Source: Paraburkholderia phosphatilytica
GTDB lineage: Bacteria; Pseudomonadota; Gammaproteobacteria; Burkholderiales; Burkholderiaceae
Length of the DNA: 64,000 nt
Assembly (NCBI RefSeq): GCF_003443895.1
Contig: NZ_QQOA01000011.1
Span: 124,001 to 188,000 of the forward strand
Direction of reading: 5' to 3'
Below the pieces are notes generated by a model, which searched no databases, had not been told where the DNA came from, and saw nothing but the letters and a program-made list of their open reading frames with translations. Numbering within the stretch: position 1 is the stretch's first letter; each line of letters starts with the position of its first letter. Positions 47,012 to 55,979 of the stretch are shown one piece after another. The translations under genes and the position numbers were made by a program.

Positions 47012-48277
47012 TCAGTGCGGCGTGGCCGCAGGGCGCTGGTGGGCAGATACCGTGGCGGGAGCGTCCCATGGCAGTGACGCAGCGCGTTGTGCGGCCCGGG
47101 CAATCATCAGGCGCTGCAGCTCGCCGGTTCCTTCCATGATGTCGTACGCCTTTGCGTCGCGATAACACTGTTCGAGTGCGGGGTGCGAGGCCAGCCCCTC
47201 GAGCCCTGCGAGTTCGAGCGCTTCGTGTGTGATCTGCGCGGCAACACGCGAGGCATAGGCCTTGGTCATGGACGCATCCATGGATGTCGCAATGTGGTTG
47301 TCCGCCTTCCAGGCAGTGTGCTGGCAGAGCAGGTGCGCAGCCGTGATGCGCCGGTCGATGTCGAGCAGCCGCGCATGCACGCGGGCGACTCCGCAGCGCG
47401 GACTGGCGGGCCTTCCGCCCTGCACGAGATATGCGGCCAGTTCATCGCGTACCCTGCGGCATGTACCGACCATGACCGAGGACAGCAATGGCCGGAAGTA
47501 GTCCCAGGCGTACTGCGCTCCAGCAAAGGCATCATCGAGCGCCCTTTCGTCACCCCGCGCGAGCAGCGACTCTTCCGGGACCTCGCAGTCGGTAAAGGAA
47601 AGGACAGCAAGCTGGCTTGCGCGAAGTCCCACCATCCGTTCGATTCGCACGACTTCGAGACCGGGCGTGCCGGCGGCGACGGCGAATGCGCGGATACCAA
47701 AGCGTCCCTGCCGCCGGTTGATCGTTGCGAAAGTCACGATCTGGTCCGAACGTGCTCCGTTCGTGATGAAGCACTTGGTTCCGTTCAGTACCCATCCTTG
47801 CGCGGTGCGTGTGGCTTTCGTACGCATGGCAGTGGCGTCCGAGCCGCAGTCCGGCTCGGTGATCGCAAAGGCGGCCCAGCGTGGCGTGTCAGCGTGAAAG
47901 CGCTGGAAGAATGTGCGCTGCTGTTCGGGGCTGGCGAGGGCGAGCACCGGCGGCATTGCGAGTCCAGGGCCGGGCAGTGCAAGTGCGAGAGCGGCATCGG
48001 CGTGCGCGAGATGCTCCATCAGCGTTGCGCGCGCAGCGAGCGACTCGAGCTGCGGGCATCCGCCGTGGGCGGTGGGCACCAGATGCAGGTTCAGCGCCCG
48101 TACCACGTCCCTGCTCCAGAACGGCTCCGGAATCTGTCCGGTCTGGTCTGCCTGTGCCGAATGCTCACGCAGGCGATGCGCGAGTTCATCAAGCTGCAGG
48201 CCGCTGGCAGCCAGCGCCGCGCGGACGTTGTCGAGTACGGTGCCGTCACCGGCGAAACCACGGACTTGGCGGACCAT
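47012..48277 (-). CDS. acyl-CoA (or acyl-ACP) dehydrogenase
   Basis: A 421-residue FAD-dependent dehydrogenase with full family motifs: AFAITEPDCGSDATAM and NGTKCFITNGARSD in the middle domain, and YDIMEGTGELQRLMIAR with the catalytic Glu near the end. It would introduce an alpha,beta double bond. It is the first gene of the ten-gene operon and has AGAGGAG before the ATG at 48277. The promoter lies in the 249-bp divergent region shared with the GntR-type regulator. Confidence 0.88.
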   Translation of the reverse strand: MVRQVRGFAGDGTVLDNVRAALAASGLQLDELAHRLREHSAQADQTGQIPEPFWSRDVVRALNLHLVPTAHGGCPQLESLAARATLMEHLAHADAALALALPGPGLAMPPVLALASPEQQRTFFQRFHADTPRWAAFAITEPDCGSDATAMRTKATRTAQGWVLNGTKCFITNGARSDQIVTFATINRRQGRFGIRAFAVAAGTPGLEVVRIERMVGLRASQLAVLSFTDCEVPEESLLARGDERALDDAFAGAQYAWDYFRPLLSSVMVGTCRRVRDELAAYLVQGGRPASPRCGVARVHARLLDIDRRITAAHLLCQHTAWKADNHIATSMDASMTKAYASRVAAQITHEALELAGLEGLASHPALEQCYRDAKAYDIMEGTGELQRLMIARAAQRAASLPWDAPATVSAHQRPAATPH

Positions 48278-48526
48278 GGATTGATGCTCCTCTGACGCGG
48301 TGCGTGATCGCACCCGCTGGACGAACGGATACGCGCTGCATGACCACCGGCCGTGCAGGTCCCTTCGAGATGCAGCGTAGGGCACACATGCACGTGCGAC
48401 TACCCCCAAACCTTTGCAGGGGCGGCGGCTCCCGTGCATGCCGTGGTGCCGTACCTGCCGCGGCCCGTTTGCCGGATAATGGCGCCTGGATCAACTGACG
48501 GATTGCCTGTGACGGGTACCAATCGC
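48278..48526. promoter_or_regulatory. divergent control region of the biosynthetic operon and GntR regulator
   Basis: The 249 bp must hold promoters in both directions. Two short inverted repeats are visible: CTGCATG / CGTGCAG (48336-48358, one mismatch, 9-base spacer) and CCCCC / GGGG around 48402-48422. Either could be a regulator site, but neither is a clear lux box. I could not place -35/-10 boxes securely. Confidence 0.45.
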
Positions 48527-49363
48527 ATGGCGGCAAGAAAACAGACAGCAGGCAGGGCTGCGACCCGCCAGCCGGATCAGCGGGGTCCCCGCACCACGAA
48601 ACGGGGCGACCAGGTGGCCGAGCAGGTCAAGGGCTGGATAACGGAGGGGCGGCTGCGCCCGGGTGTAAAGCTGAGCAAGGAGGCCGAACTCCAGCAGATG
48701 TTCAACGTGAGCCGGGGGTCGGTGCGTGAGGCGCTCAAGGCACTGGAGGTGCAGGGACTGGTGAGCCTGAGCACGGGACCGGACGGTGGTGCGACGATCA
48801 CCCGTGTGCCACTGGAGCGCGCGTTCCTCGCTATGCAGAACTATCTTTTTTTCGAGGGGATGGGTCTTGAAGACATCTATGCCGTGCGCCGCGCACTCGA
48901 ACCCATGGTGGCTGCGGGGGCAGTAGCGCATCTGACGGAAGCGGACCTGCTAAGACTGGAGCAAAGCGTGACGGTGTGCGAACCGTTTGCGGCGAGCGAC
49001 GAAGGTGCGATGGACCAGCGTCGCGAGGATCTGCATTTTCACGACGTGCTGGCCGCCGCCAATCCCAACGCATTTCTTCGCTGCCTGTGCCAGATCATCA
49101 ACCACATGCTGCACAACCTGGTTACGGTAGCGGGCAACGTAACGCAGAAGGACTACCAGGCGTTTGGCCAGGCGACCGCTGTTGCGCACAGGGCCATCCT
49201 GGAGGCGGCCCGCCGTCAGGACGCTGATGCGGTGTACCGGCTGATGCAGGAGCACATGGAGCAGGCCGAAGCGCAGCTGCGCAAGGTTCACGCAGCGCTG
49301 CGCCAGAAGCTGGTGCTGGATTCGGATCTGGGGCTGCACCTGCGCCGGCGCGATCCCGCCTGA
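48527..49363 (+). CDS. GntR-family (FCD) transcriptional regulator
   Basis: A 278-residue regulator. An N-terminal basic tail leads to the GntR winged helix (LSKEAELQQMFNVSRGSVRE, then ALKALEVQGLVSL), followed by an all-helical FCD ligand domain with the metal-binding pattern DLHFHDVL near residue 160. FCD regulators answer organic or amino acids. The start is uncertain (GTG at 48509 or ATG at 48479 are alternatives). Divergent placement suggests it controls the biosynthetic operon, perhaps together with the LuxR protein. Confidence 0.82.
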   Translation: MAARKQTAGRAATRQPDQRGPRTTKRGDQVAEQVKGWITEGRLRPGVKLSKEAELQQMFNVSRGSVREALKALEVQGLVSLSTGPDGGATITRVPLERAFLAMQNYLFFEGMGLEDIYAVRRALEPMVAAGAVAHLTEADLLRLEQSVTVCEPFAASDEGAMDQRREDLHFHDVLAAANPNAFLRCLCQIINHMLHNLVTVAGNVTQKDYQAFGQATAVAHRAILEAARRQDADAVYRLMQEHMEQAEAQLRKVHAALRQKLVLDSDLGLHLRRRDPA

Positions 49364-49682
49364 AGGTACTGCTTCTGCCAGCGCCGTCACGGCACGCAAG
49401 CCGGATGCGTTGCCGGAAGGTTCCGGTATTTTGGCTTGAGCATGAACTCGTTGCACGGTCCCTGCGACCGGGGGCCGTGTGCCATTGCCTTGGACGCATC
49501 TCCGGCTCGCATGAGTGCGATCTCAAGCAATTTGGGCAGGCTGTGGCGCGACCCGTCAGGTGGGCGGGGATTTGCTGCGTGTGCCCGCCCACGCGGGCCA
49601 GCGCCTGGCGAACCGCAGGTCGGCGTCCGCCCATCAGCAATGGCAGGAGCACGACCTCTGTCTGCACGGCGCAAATCGGCAA

Positions 49683-50044
49683 TCAATTCTGCGTCACACC
49701 GGGAACTGTTTGCGCAGAATTAGTCGCGTTCGTCAGCAGCTGCCTGCTTATCCCGATTCCGCGGCAATCGGGAGCAACATGGACACCCCATAGATGCGCC
49801 TTATGGCAGTCTTTCCGAAAGGCCCCCTGTGCACTCCAGCGATCCCGGCGAGATGGCCATGTACGAACGCACCGAGAACCGCCTGATCTTCGGTGGCGGT
49901 CAATCTCCTGACGACGCCATCGAGCGATCGGTTCCTCTCTTCTTCGAAGCTCGACATGAACGACGATGGCATTTCCCGCAATCCAGACAGTCGAAGAAAC
50001 TGGAAGGACTGCGCATCGTCCGGAGTCAGCGTACGCAGTCGCAC
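49683..50044 (-). pseudogene. frameshifted, truncated GNAT acetyltransferase
   Basis: From a GTG at 50044 one frame reads MRLRTLTPDDAQSFQFLRLS and continues as a GNAT N-terminus to AGIAGVHRGPFGKTA. Near 49806 the family match moves to another frame, which gives KAHLWGVHVAPDCRGIGISR (the acetyl-CoA loop) and then stops at 49683 after PGVTQN. The last third of the domain is absent. This is a dead gene unless the shift is a sequencing error. Confidence 0.7.
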
Positions 50045-50210
50045 ATCTGGGACCGGGATCGGGGCAGGGCGAAAGAGGTGGTTGGACGCTTGCCAGTCGT
50101 CGAGTGACGGCCCGCGGACGGCGGTGCAGACACACTACAGTTCCGCAGTTCCGCCCCGTTTCGTCTGAACGTTTTGCTGACGCTTTCTTGCGCTGGGAGG
50201 CGGTGCACCT

Positions 50211-50648
50211 TCAGGATCCCTTGAGGCGCGTGTACTGGCCTCGAGGGAGCAATCGCCGGAAATCGGCATCGAATGTCACGAGGTGTTCGCCTTGCTGCAT
50301 CACCGCTGCAGCAAGCCATGCATCTGGCAGGTCATTGGCGTTGAGACTCTTGCTGATGCAGAGATCGCGCAGTTTCTTCCATTCCCGGCCGATCTCCGGT
50401 TGTGCTACGCCAGGGGCATCCAGTATGGCGTCCACGAATTCCAGCGCGGCCGATATGGGCGTCGGCTCCTTGAATATCCGTGGATGCGTAACCAGACGCA
50501 GGAAGCTGCTGGTCACCATTGGCTGGAGCGTCAGTGTTGTACCACGCTGGGCGTCGACCAGCGCCTGTTCGAGCCAGGTGCGTGCGATGCGATGGTGCGG
50601 ATGGTCGGATCGGGATGCCGCAACCAGTACATTCACATCAGGCGTCAT
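50211..50648 (-). CDS. vapC: VapC-type PIN-domain toxin
   Basis: A 145-residue PIN-domain protein. Asp4 in MTPDVNVLVAASRSDHPHH and the Asp residues in NDLPDAWLAAA and VTFDADF make the metal site of RNA-cleaving VapC toxins. The block SSFLRLVTHPRIF is typical of one VapC subfamily. It starts inside the end of the antitoxin gene (11-bp overlap). Known VapC toxins cut tRNA or rRNA; the target here is unknown. Confidence 0.88.
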   Translation of the reverse strand: MTPDVNVLVAASRSDHPHHRIARTWLEQALVDAQRGTTLTLQPMVTSSFLRLVTHPRIFKEPTPISAALEFVDAILDAPGVAQPEIGREWKKLRDLCISKSLNANDLPDAWLAAAVMQQGEHLVTFDADFRRLLPRGQYTRLKGS

Positions 50649-50877
50649 GGTCGGCCGCTTCGAACATGGCGCGGTTGCTGAGGCCATCGAGACCGGCTGC
50701 CAGGCCTCCCTTGCCGCGGAATACTGGCAGGCGTACACGGACACCTGTCTCGCGCTGGGCGCGCAGACGAAGCTGCAGTGCCTCTTCGATCAACCGGGTA
50801 AGGGTGACGTGCTCCCGTGCGGCCAGCGCTTTGGCCTCAGTGATCAGCGCATCGTTCAGATCGAGTGTGGTTTTCAT
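50638..50877 (-). CDS. vapB: VapB-type antitoxin
   Basis: A 79-residue antitoxin with an N-terminal ribbon-helix-helix (MKTTLDLNDALITEAKALAA) and a C-terminal tail that should fill the toxin's active site. It precedes and overlaps vapC. A palindrome 18 bp before the start is the likely operator for autorepression. Confidence 0.87.
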   Translation of the reverse strand: MKTTLDLNDALITEAKALAAREHVTLTRLIEEALQLRLRAQRETGVRVRLPVFRGKGGLAAGLDGLSNRAMFEAADHDA

Positions 50878-50894
50878 GGCCCACCGTCAATTGC

Positions 50895-50910
50895 ATACAG
50901 ATTTCTGTAT
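50895..50910. promoter_or_regulatory. VapB operator palindrome
   Basis: A perfect inverted repeat, ATACAGA-TT-TCTGTAT, with 7-bp arms. It lies 18 bp upstream of the antitoxin start, where VapB-type RHH proteins bind to repress their own operon. Confidence 0.7.
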
Positions 50911-51440
50911 CGTAGCAGAATGCCGAACGGTTTCCCAGCGCTGCGCCGCTTCCGGGGCACGGGCGTGCGCACCTGGTAGACAGGGCGTTTGCCAGCGCCA
51001 TATCCCCGGGCAATGTCGCTGTCCTGTCTTTCGGCTTCGCGCATCGTCTCGAGAAGTGGCCGGGCGCGTTTTGCGAAAGTTCGTTCACGGGCATCCGGTG
51101 GTTAGGGCGAGGTCGTTGCGCGTTCCGGGCCGCAGCCATGCCAGCGAGCTGCTCTTCTGCCATTTTGCGGCGTGCAGGCATTCAGCGGTCATGGTCGAAT
51201 CCCGGACAATCACGGAAAAAGACAACACGTACCCGTTACTCATCCGCATCGTGCTTTCCGATCGACAGGCCTTGGAAATTAGGGCTGTCTGAGGAAAGCT
51301 GAATGATTGACGCGAGATGTCGATGGCCTGGTGGCGGCATCCAGCTGGCGGCAGCTTGTGCAGCCGGATGCGGAGAAGGTGCATGATCGGCAACAGGATC
51401 CGGCGGATCGTGTCCATACCCGGCAGGCCGCAGATTCCTT
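50911..51440. other. 530-bp region without a supported gene
   Basis: The stretch lies between the vapBC promoter and the end of amidase 1. The longest antisense frame (51085-51465) has no family and no ribosome site. The junction near 51283-51305 looks like a change of sequence character, but no insertion-sequence end could be proved. Confidence 0.4.
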
Positions 51441-52874
51441 TTATCTCGCTACGATGCCGGCCCAAGCGGGCATTCCCGCCATGAGGCCGCGCGCAAGCCC
51501 GGGAAACGGCGCCGGGCCGATAGCACTTTCAAGCACCGAGCAGGCCCAGAGGACCAGTGCATCAGTGCGTGGGGCGCCGACGATCTGGACGGCCAGAGGC
51601 ATGCCTTCGTCGGTCATTCCGGCATAGATGCTGGCCGCGGGCAGTCCCAGCTGGTTGCACCACGCAGTGAAATGCGGAAAGAGGCTGTTTCCCGCGGGCA
51701 GCTCTGCCAGTCGCATGGCGGTGCTTGGATAGACCGGGCAGATGACGAGGTCGTGTTCGTCGAAGAATGCGTTGATTTTCGCGCCGAGTTCGCCGCGCTC
51801 GACCAGTGCGCCAAGCAGCGTGGAGCGAGACACCAGGGCGCCGGTGTCGGCGTAGGCCCGCAGCGAAGGATCGAGGAACACCCGTTTGTCGGCCATGTCG
51901 TCGGCGAGCTGCTGGCAGCAGGCAGGCCAGAGTGCGGCATGGATCGCGTTGCACCTGGCGACACCAGGCGGGTCCGTGTGCCTGATCGAGGCGCCAAGTG
52001 TGCGAAAAATGCTTCCCGCGGTTGCCACCGCGTCGTGAACGTCAGACTCTACCTCAACCGGCAGTCCGAGCGTGGAGCTGAGCGCAATCCGCATTGCGTC
52101 GGGCGATGGCTGGCATTTCAGGCCGAGTTCGTAGTCGCTGCCATCGAAGGGCAGCGCATACCAGTCCCGGTTGTCGGGGCGGCTGATGACAGTCAGGATG
52201 CGCGCCGCGTCCGCGACGCAGCGGGTCATCGGGCCGACATGGCTCAGCAGTGCGAAAGGTCCACGTGGTGCGTGCGGTACCCGGCCGAAGGTAGGTTTGA
52301 ACCCGAACGTTCCTGTGAACGCGGCCGGGATGCGGATCGATCCGCCACCGTCGGTACCGATGGCAGCAGCAGGCATGCCAAGCGCTACGGCTGCTGCTGC
52401 ACCGCCACTGCTGCCGCCTGGCGTCCGGCCAAGGTCCCAGGGGTTACGCGTGATGCCTGTGAGCTGACTGTCCGTCACGATCTTGTGCGCGTGGTCGGGC
52501 AGCGTGGTCTTGCCAATGCAGATGGCACCTGCCTCACGCAGGCGGGCCGCGCAGGGACTGTCGACCCGGGCGGGTTCCGCCGGCGTTGTCCTTGAGCCGT
52601 ACCGGATGGGCAGGCCCGTGACCGCGATGTTGTCCTTGATGCTCACGGGCACGCCATCGAGGCCGCCTAGCGGCGTGCCTCGCCGCCACCGCTCCTCGGA
52701 AGCCCGTGCTGATTCGAGCACATCGTCAGCGACTGCGCAGTATGCGTTGACCGCCGGGTCAAATGAGCGGACGCGCTCAAGAATGCTTTCTGCCACCTCG
52801 ACGGGGGATGCCGCGCCGGATTCGTAAAGGTTGCACATCTCGCGCGCGGTGAGACCGCAAAGTCCGTCATCCAT
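51441..52874 (-). CDS. amidase-signature family hydrolase 1
   Basis: A 477-residue amidase. The Ser-cisSer-Lys triad is visible: Lys80 in GVPVSIKDN, Ser155/156 in TPGGSSGGAAAA, and Ser179 in GTDGGGSIRIPA. It hydrolyses a C-N amide bond, releasing ammonia or an amine. AGGAG precedes the ATG. The second amidase (58718-60133) shares these residues at identical positions and is about as long, so the two are close paralogues flanking an ABC transporter. Confidence 0.9.
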   Translation of the reverse strand: MDDGLCGLTAREMCNLYESGAASPVEVAESILERVRSFDPAVNAYCAVADDVLESARASEERWRRGTPLGGLDGVPVSIKDNIAVTGLPIRYGSRTTPAEPARVDSPCAARLREAGAICIGKTTLPDHAHKIVTDSQLTGITRNPWDLGRTPGGSSGGAAAAVALGMPAAAIGTDGGGSIRIPAAFTGTFGFKPTFGRVPHAPRGPFALLSHVGPMTRCVADAARILTVISRPDNRDWYALPFDGSDYELGLKCQPSPDAMRIALSSTLGLPVEVESDVHDAVATAGSIFRTLGASIRHTDPPGVARCNAIHAALWPACCQQLADDMADKRVFLDPSLRAYADTGALVSRSTLLGALVERGELGAKINAFFDEHDLVICPVYPSTAMRLAELPAGNSLFPHFTAWCNQLGLPAASIYAGMTDEGMPLAVQIVGAPRTDALVLWACSVLESAIGPAPFPGLARGLMAGMPAWAGIVAR

Positions 52875-53017
52875 GTCTGCTCCTATTAATGATGATAAAT
52901 TAGGGTAGACAGGGGTGAAGATGCTGTCAAGCTTCTACAGCGAGCGTATCTGCGAGGATCCGCGAGGTCTGAAAGAATCGCACTTCGCTGGTTGACAATG
53001 GAATTTGCGCGGTCTAT

Positions 53018-53031
53018 TTTATGACCATAAA
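53018..53031. promoter_or_regulatory. palindrome upstream of amidase 1
   Basis: An inverted repeat TTTATG-AC-CATAAA lies 144 bp upstream of the amidase 1 start in an AT-rich patch. It is followed by ATACATCA, whose complement TGATGTAT also occurs upstream of amidase 2 (58683-58690). A regulator site is plausible. Confidence 0.45.
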
Positions 53032-53181
53032 TACATCAAGAGGCGATCGGGCTGATACCATCGCGGTCCGTGGCGAAAGTCGTGAGTCTGGTTGTCGCTC
53101 TCGCGACGAGATGGTTGCCGTCGGCTTTGCTGAGCTCGGCGGCGCAATGCGGACAAGAGGAGTGAAGGTGATGAAAGAGGT

Positions 53182-53421
53182 CTAGCGGATGCCGGCACGC
53201 TCTTCGGCAGCCTTGAGCAGTTGCGACAGTGATGTTCCGAGAGCACTTGTCAGGTCGAACAGCGCATCGATGCCGACAACGGTTTCCGCGCGTTCGACCA
53301 GTGAGACGGTGTTTGGATGAATTCCCGCGCGCAGGGCCAATCCGGCCTGTGTGAGCTTCTTCTGCTTTCGGCGTGCGCGGATTTCTTTCCCGAGTGCCTC
53401 GATTAGCGCTTCCTTTGTCAT
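53182..53421 (-). CDS. XRE-family small DNA-binding protein
   Basis: A 79-residue helix-turn-helix protein: MTKEALIEALGKEIRARRKQ, then KKLTQAGLALRAGIHPNTVS, a Cro/C1-type HTH of the kind found in HipB-like and Y4mF-type regulators. It has no toxin partner next to it. Two near-identical palindromes directly upstream (53469-53535) are probably its own operators. Confidence 0.85.
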   Translation of the reverse strand: MTKEALIEALGKEIRARRKQKKLTQAGLALRAGIHPNTVSLVERAETVVGIDALFDLTSALGTSLSQLLKAAEERAGIR

Positions 53422-53468
53422 GCGGGCCCAAGTTGAGTGACCGCATCGAGTATCCGGGAACGTGTAAA

Positions 53469-53535
53469 CCGAAATTCACAATTGGTTGTGAATTTCGGTC
53501 TTGCGTAACTATTTTTTCACAATATATTGTGAAAA
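53469..53535. promoter_or_regulatory. two palindromic operators upstream of the XRE gene
   Basis: Site 1 (53469-53498) has perfect 13-bp arms, CCGAAATTCACAA and TTGTGAATTTCGG, around TTGG. Site 2 (53514-53535) is a 22-bp perfect palindrome with arms TTTTCACAA and TTGTGAAAA around TATA. Both share the core TTCACAA-N4-TTGTGAA. Their position 48-114 bp before the XRE start fits autoregulation. Confidence 0.78.
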
Positions 53536-54026
53536 CGTAGGTGCCGTCAGTGTGCAGGCGTCCAGATCGGAGTGCTTGTGCTCGCAGCGATAAGACGACC
53601 GGTCAGATGAGTTCTCTTCGTGAAAGGGTTGGTTAGATATGCGAATCAAATTTAGAACTGTCAGAAAGTATGGATTGCCGCGACGGAGAAAGGCTTCTGG
53701 CACTCGTGACGCTTTTAGCCGGGCGCATGTCGCGATAGTTGCCCGGCTCGAACTCACGGATGAGAGCGCGAAGGGGATCGACGTGCATCGGCGTCGACCG
53801 GCCGGATCAGGGGCGGAAGCGATAACGAGGGCTCCGATTTGAAAACTAAGCAAAACTTAGTAAAAAGAACTCGACATTCGCCCAGACTCTGTTCGTGCCG
53901 TACGACGCAACGTTCCCGGCTACATGGTCTGCCGGTCGCGTACGCGGGCTACACCAGATTGGTCAGTTACGGACAGCGGACTGTTGGGTGTGGTTTCGGC
54001 CGGGCACACGAACGGGAGTGATTGCC
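53536..54026. other. 491-bp leader region before the ABC transporter
   Basis: The region must hold the promoter of the livHMGF-type operon. Frames on both strands (for example 53639-53842) show no family or ribosome site and are probably not genes. Confidence 0.4.
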
Positions 54027-54902
54027 ATGACAGTGGTTCTGAACATTCTGAGTTACGTCAGCATCCTCGCGCTGGTGGCGCTTGGACTGGCAATCGTCTT
54101 CGGCATGATGGACATCGTGAATCTTGCGCATGCGGAATGGGTCACGATTGGTGCCTATACGGTGGCGATCGCACAGGCCGCTGCTGGTGTGCAGGCGTTC
54201 TGGGTGGCGATCGTGGCCGCGCCCGCAGTCGGTGCGGCGCTTGGATGGTGCCTCGAGCGCACGGTTATCTGCTGGCTCCGTGAGCGTCCGCTCGACACAC
54301 TGCTTGCGACCTATGCGGTCAGCCTCATCGTGCAGAAGTCGCTCGACATGATCTTCGGGACGCAGCCGATGCCTGTGCGCGCACCATTTGGCGGAGTGCT
54401 GCCGGTCCCGGGCGGGAGCTATCCTGCATACCGCGTCTTCGTGATTGCCGTGGCTGCGGCGGTTACTGCCGGGTGCTGGCTGACGTTTTCCCGCACCAGG
54501 TTCGGCACGAAGCTGCGTGCCGTCATTCAGCATCCCTCGATGGCGGAGGCCGTTGGCATCGACACGCGGCGTCTGAGCCGCGTGGCGTTTTCGGCCGGTG
54601 CCGGGCTCGCGTCACTCGCCGGTGCGCTCGTTGCACCGATGATTTCGGTGCAGTCCCAGCTTGGCGTCTCCTACCTTGGCAAGGCCTTTTTCGTGATCGT
54701 GCTGGGCGGCATCGGTTCGATCGAGGGCAGTCTGCTGGGCAGTGCTGTCATTGGAACGGCGGAGACGCTGTTCAGTTACCGCGTCGATCCGTCGCTCGCA
54801 TCGGCGCTCGTGCTGGTGCTGTCCATTGTCCTCATCCGTTTCAGGCCGCAGGGACTCATTCCCGGGTTCAGTGCGGCACATCTGCTCACCGGCAAGGGGT
54901 AA
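54027..54902 (+). CDS. livH: branched-chain amino acid/amide-type ABC permease (LivH-like)
   Basis: A 291-residue permease with about eight spans and the family motifs VFGMMDIVNLAHAEWVTIGA at the start and GGIGSIEGSLLGSAVIG near the end. The ATG at 54027 is preceded by GGGAG. Members of this family carry branched-chain amino acids, urea or short amides; the amidases on either side favour an amide. Confidence 0.9.
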   Translation: MTVVLNILSYVSILALVALGLAIVFGMMDIVNLAHAEWVTIGAYTVAIAQAAAGVQAFWVAIVAAPAVGAALGWCLERTVICWLRERPLDTLLATYAVSLIVQKSLDMIFGTQPMPVRAPFGGVLPVPGGSYPAYRVFVIAVAAAVTAGCWLTFSRTRFGTKLRAVIQHPSMAEAVGIDTRRLSRVAFSAGAGLASLAGALVAPMISVQSQLGVSYLGKAFFVIVLGGIGSIEGSLLGSAVIGTAETLFSYRVDPSLASALVLVLSIVLIRFRPQGLIPGFSAAHLLTGKG

Positions 54903-54905
54903 TCC

Positions 54906-55979
54906 ATGTTCCAGAAGCACACGGTGCACGCGCGCGCGTGCCGTCCGCAGGTGACGCTACGTCCCAACGATGCCCCGTTCGTCGGCGCGTGGTCCACCGC
55001 TCTCCTTTGCTGTCTGATACTTCCTTCCTGTGTTGGCCAGTACTGGCTGCCGGTGATACGTGACGCGCTCATCATGGGGCTGCTCGCGCTCAGCTACGCA
55101 CTGCTGTGGGGCAGGGCAGGCGTGCTGACGCTCGGACACACCGTGTTTCTGGGGATTGGCGCCTACGGCTATGCGGTCGCAACCGTGCAGTGGGGACTAC
55201 CGTCGCTGGCCGCAGTCGCAACCGGCCTGCTGTGCGCTGCCGCAGTCGCCCTCCTGACCGGCTATTTCCTGCTCTATGCAGGGGTGAGACTGCACTTCTT
55301 TGCCGTAATCAGTATGGCTGTCCTTCTGGTCGCACAGCAGCTCGCAACGAGCTGGCAGTCTGTCACGGGAGGCGACACCGGAATCCTCGGCATTCCTGGC
55401 ATCTCGCTGGACCTTGCCGGCCACGCGTTCGACCTGGGCAGTCCGCGCGGCTCGTGGTATCTCGTGTGCACCGTCGTGCTTGCAACGGCGCTGGTCATGT
55501 GGGCAGTCTGCCGGGGCCGGTATGGAAGGGTGCTTACCGCAATCGCCACGAACGAATGGCGGGCGAGCGCGTGTGGATATCACACATCCTTCCATCTGCT
55601 GCTCGTCTACGTAACGTCAGCGGCGATGGCCGCAGCGGCCGGGGTCATGATGGCCGCGTGCTCCGGCGTTGTGGGCCCTGACGCCTTCTCTCCTCTGCTG
55701 GCTACCGAAGTTCTCCTCTGGGTCGCACTTGGTGGCCGCGACTCGATCATGGGTCCGGCGCTTGCCGCGATCACGCTCACACTGCTGCGACAGTACATCA
55801 GCAGCTACAGCACCGAATGGTGGCCTCTGATACTGGGCACACTGTTCCTTGCCTGCGTGCTCTTCCTGCCGGCCGGTGTGCGTCTGCCCGCACCGCTTGC
55901 GGGCGCAGGCCGGCTTCACCGGACGATTGCAGACAGGGGCAGACGACAACGGGCTGCGCCCGCACAGGAGGGGCAGTGA
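54906..55979 (+). CDS. livM: branched-chain amino acid/amide-type ABC permease (LivM-like)
   Basis: A 357-residue second permease with the motif WGRAGVLTLGHTVFLGIGAY and about ten spans, plus a basic C-terminal tail. It starts 3 bp after livH stops and its stop TGA overlaps the livG ATG. Together with LivH it forms the channel. Confidence 0.9.
   Translation: MFQKHTVHARACRPQVTLRPNDAPFVGAWSTALLCCLILPSCVGQYWLPVIRDALIMGLLALSYALLWGRAGVLTLGHTVFLGIGAYGYAVATVQWGLPSLAAVATGLLCAAAVALLTGYFLLYAGVRLHFFAVISMAVLLVAQQLATSWQSVTGGDTGILGIPGISLDLAGHAFDLGSPRGSWYLVCTVVLATALVMWAVCRGRYGRVLTAIATNEWRASACGYHTSFHLLLVYVTSAAMAAAAGVMMAACSGVVGPDAFSPLLATEVLLWVALGGRDSIMGPALAAITLTLLRQYISSYSTEWWPLILGTLFLACVLFLPAGVRLPAPLAGAGRLHRTIADRGRRQRAAPAQEGQ

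Noticed and set aside
51085..51465. Transposase fragment between vapBC and amidase 1
   Set aside because: The frame has no transposase motif and no inverted-repeat ends could be found.
53509..53853. Minus-strand frame of 114 codons upstream of livH
   Set aside because: It runs through the palindromic operators and has no recognisable domain; the frame is probably chance.
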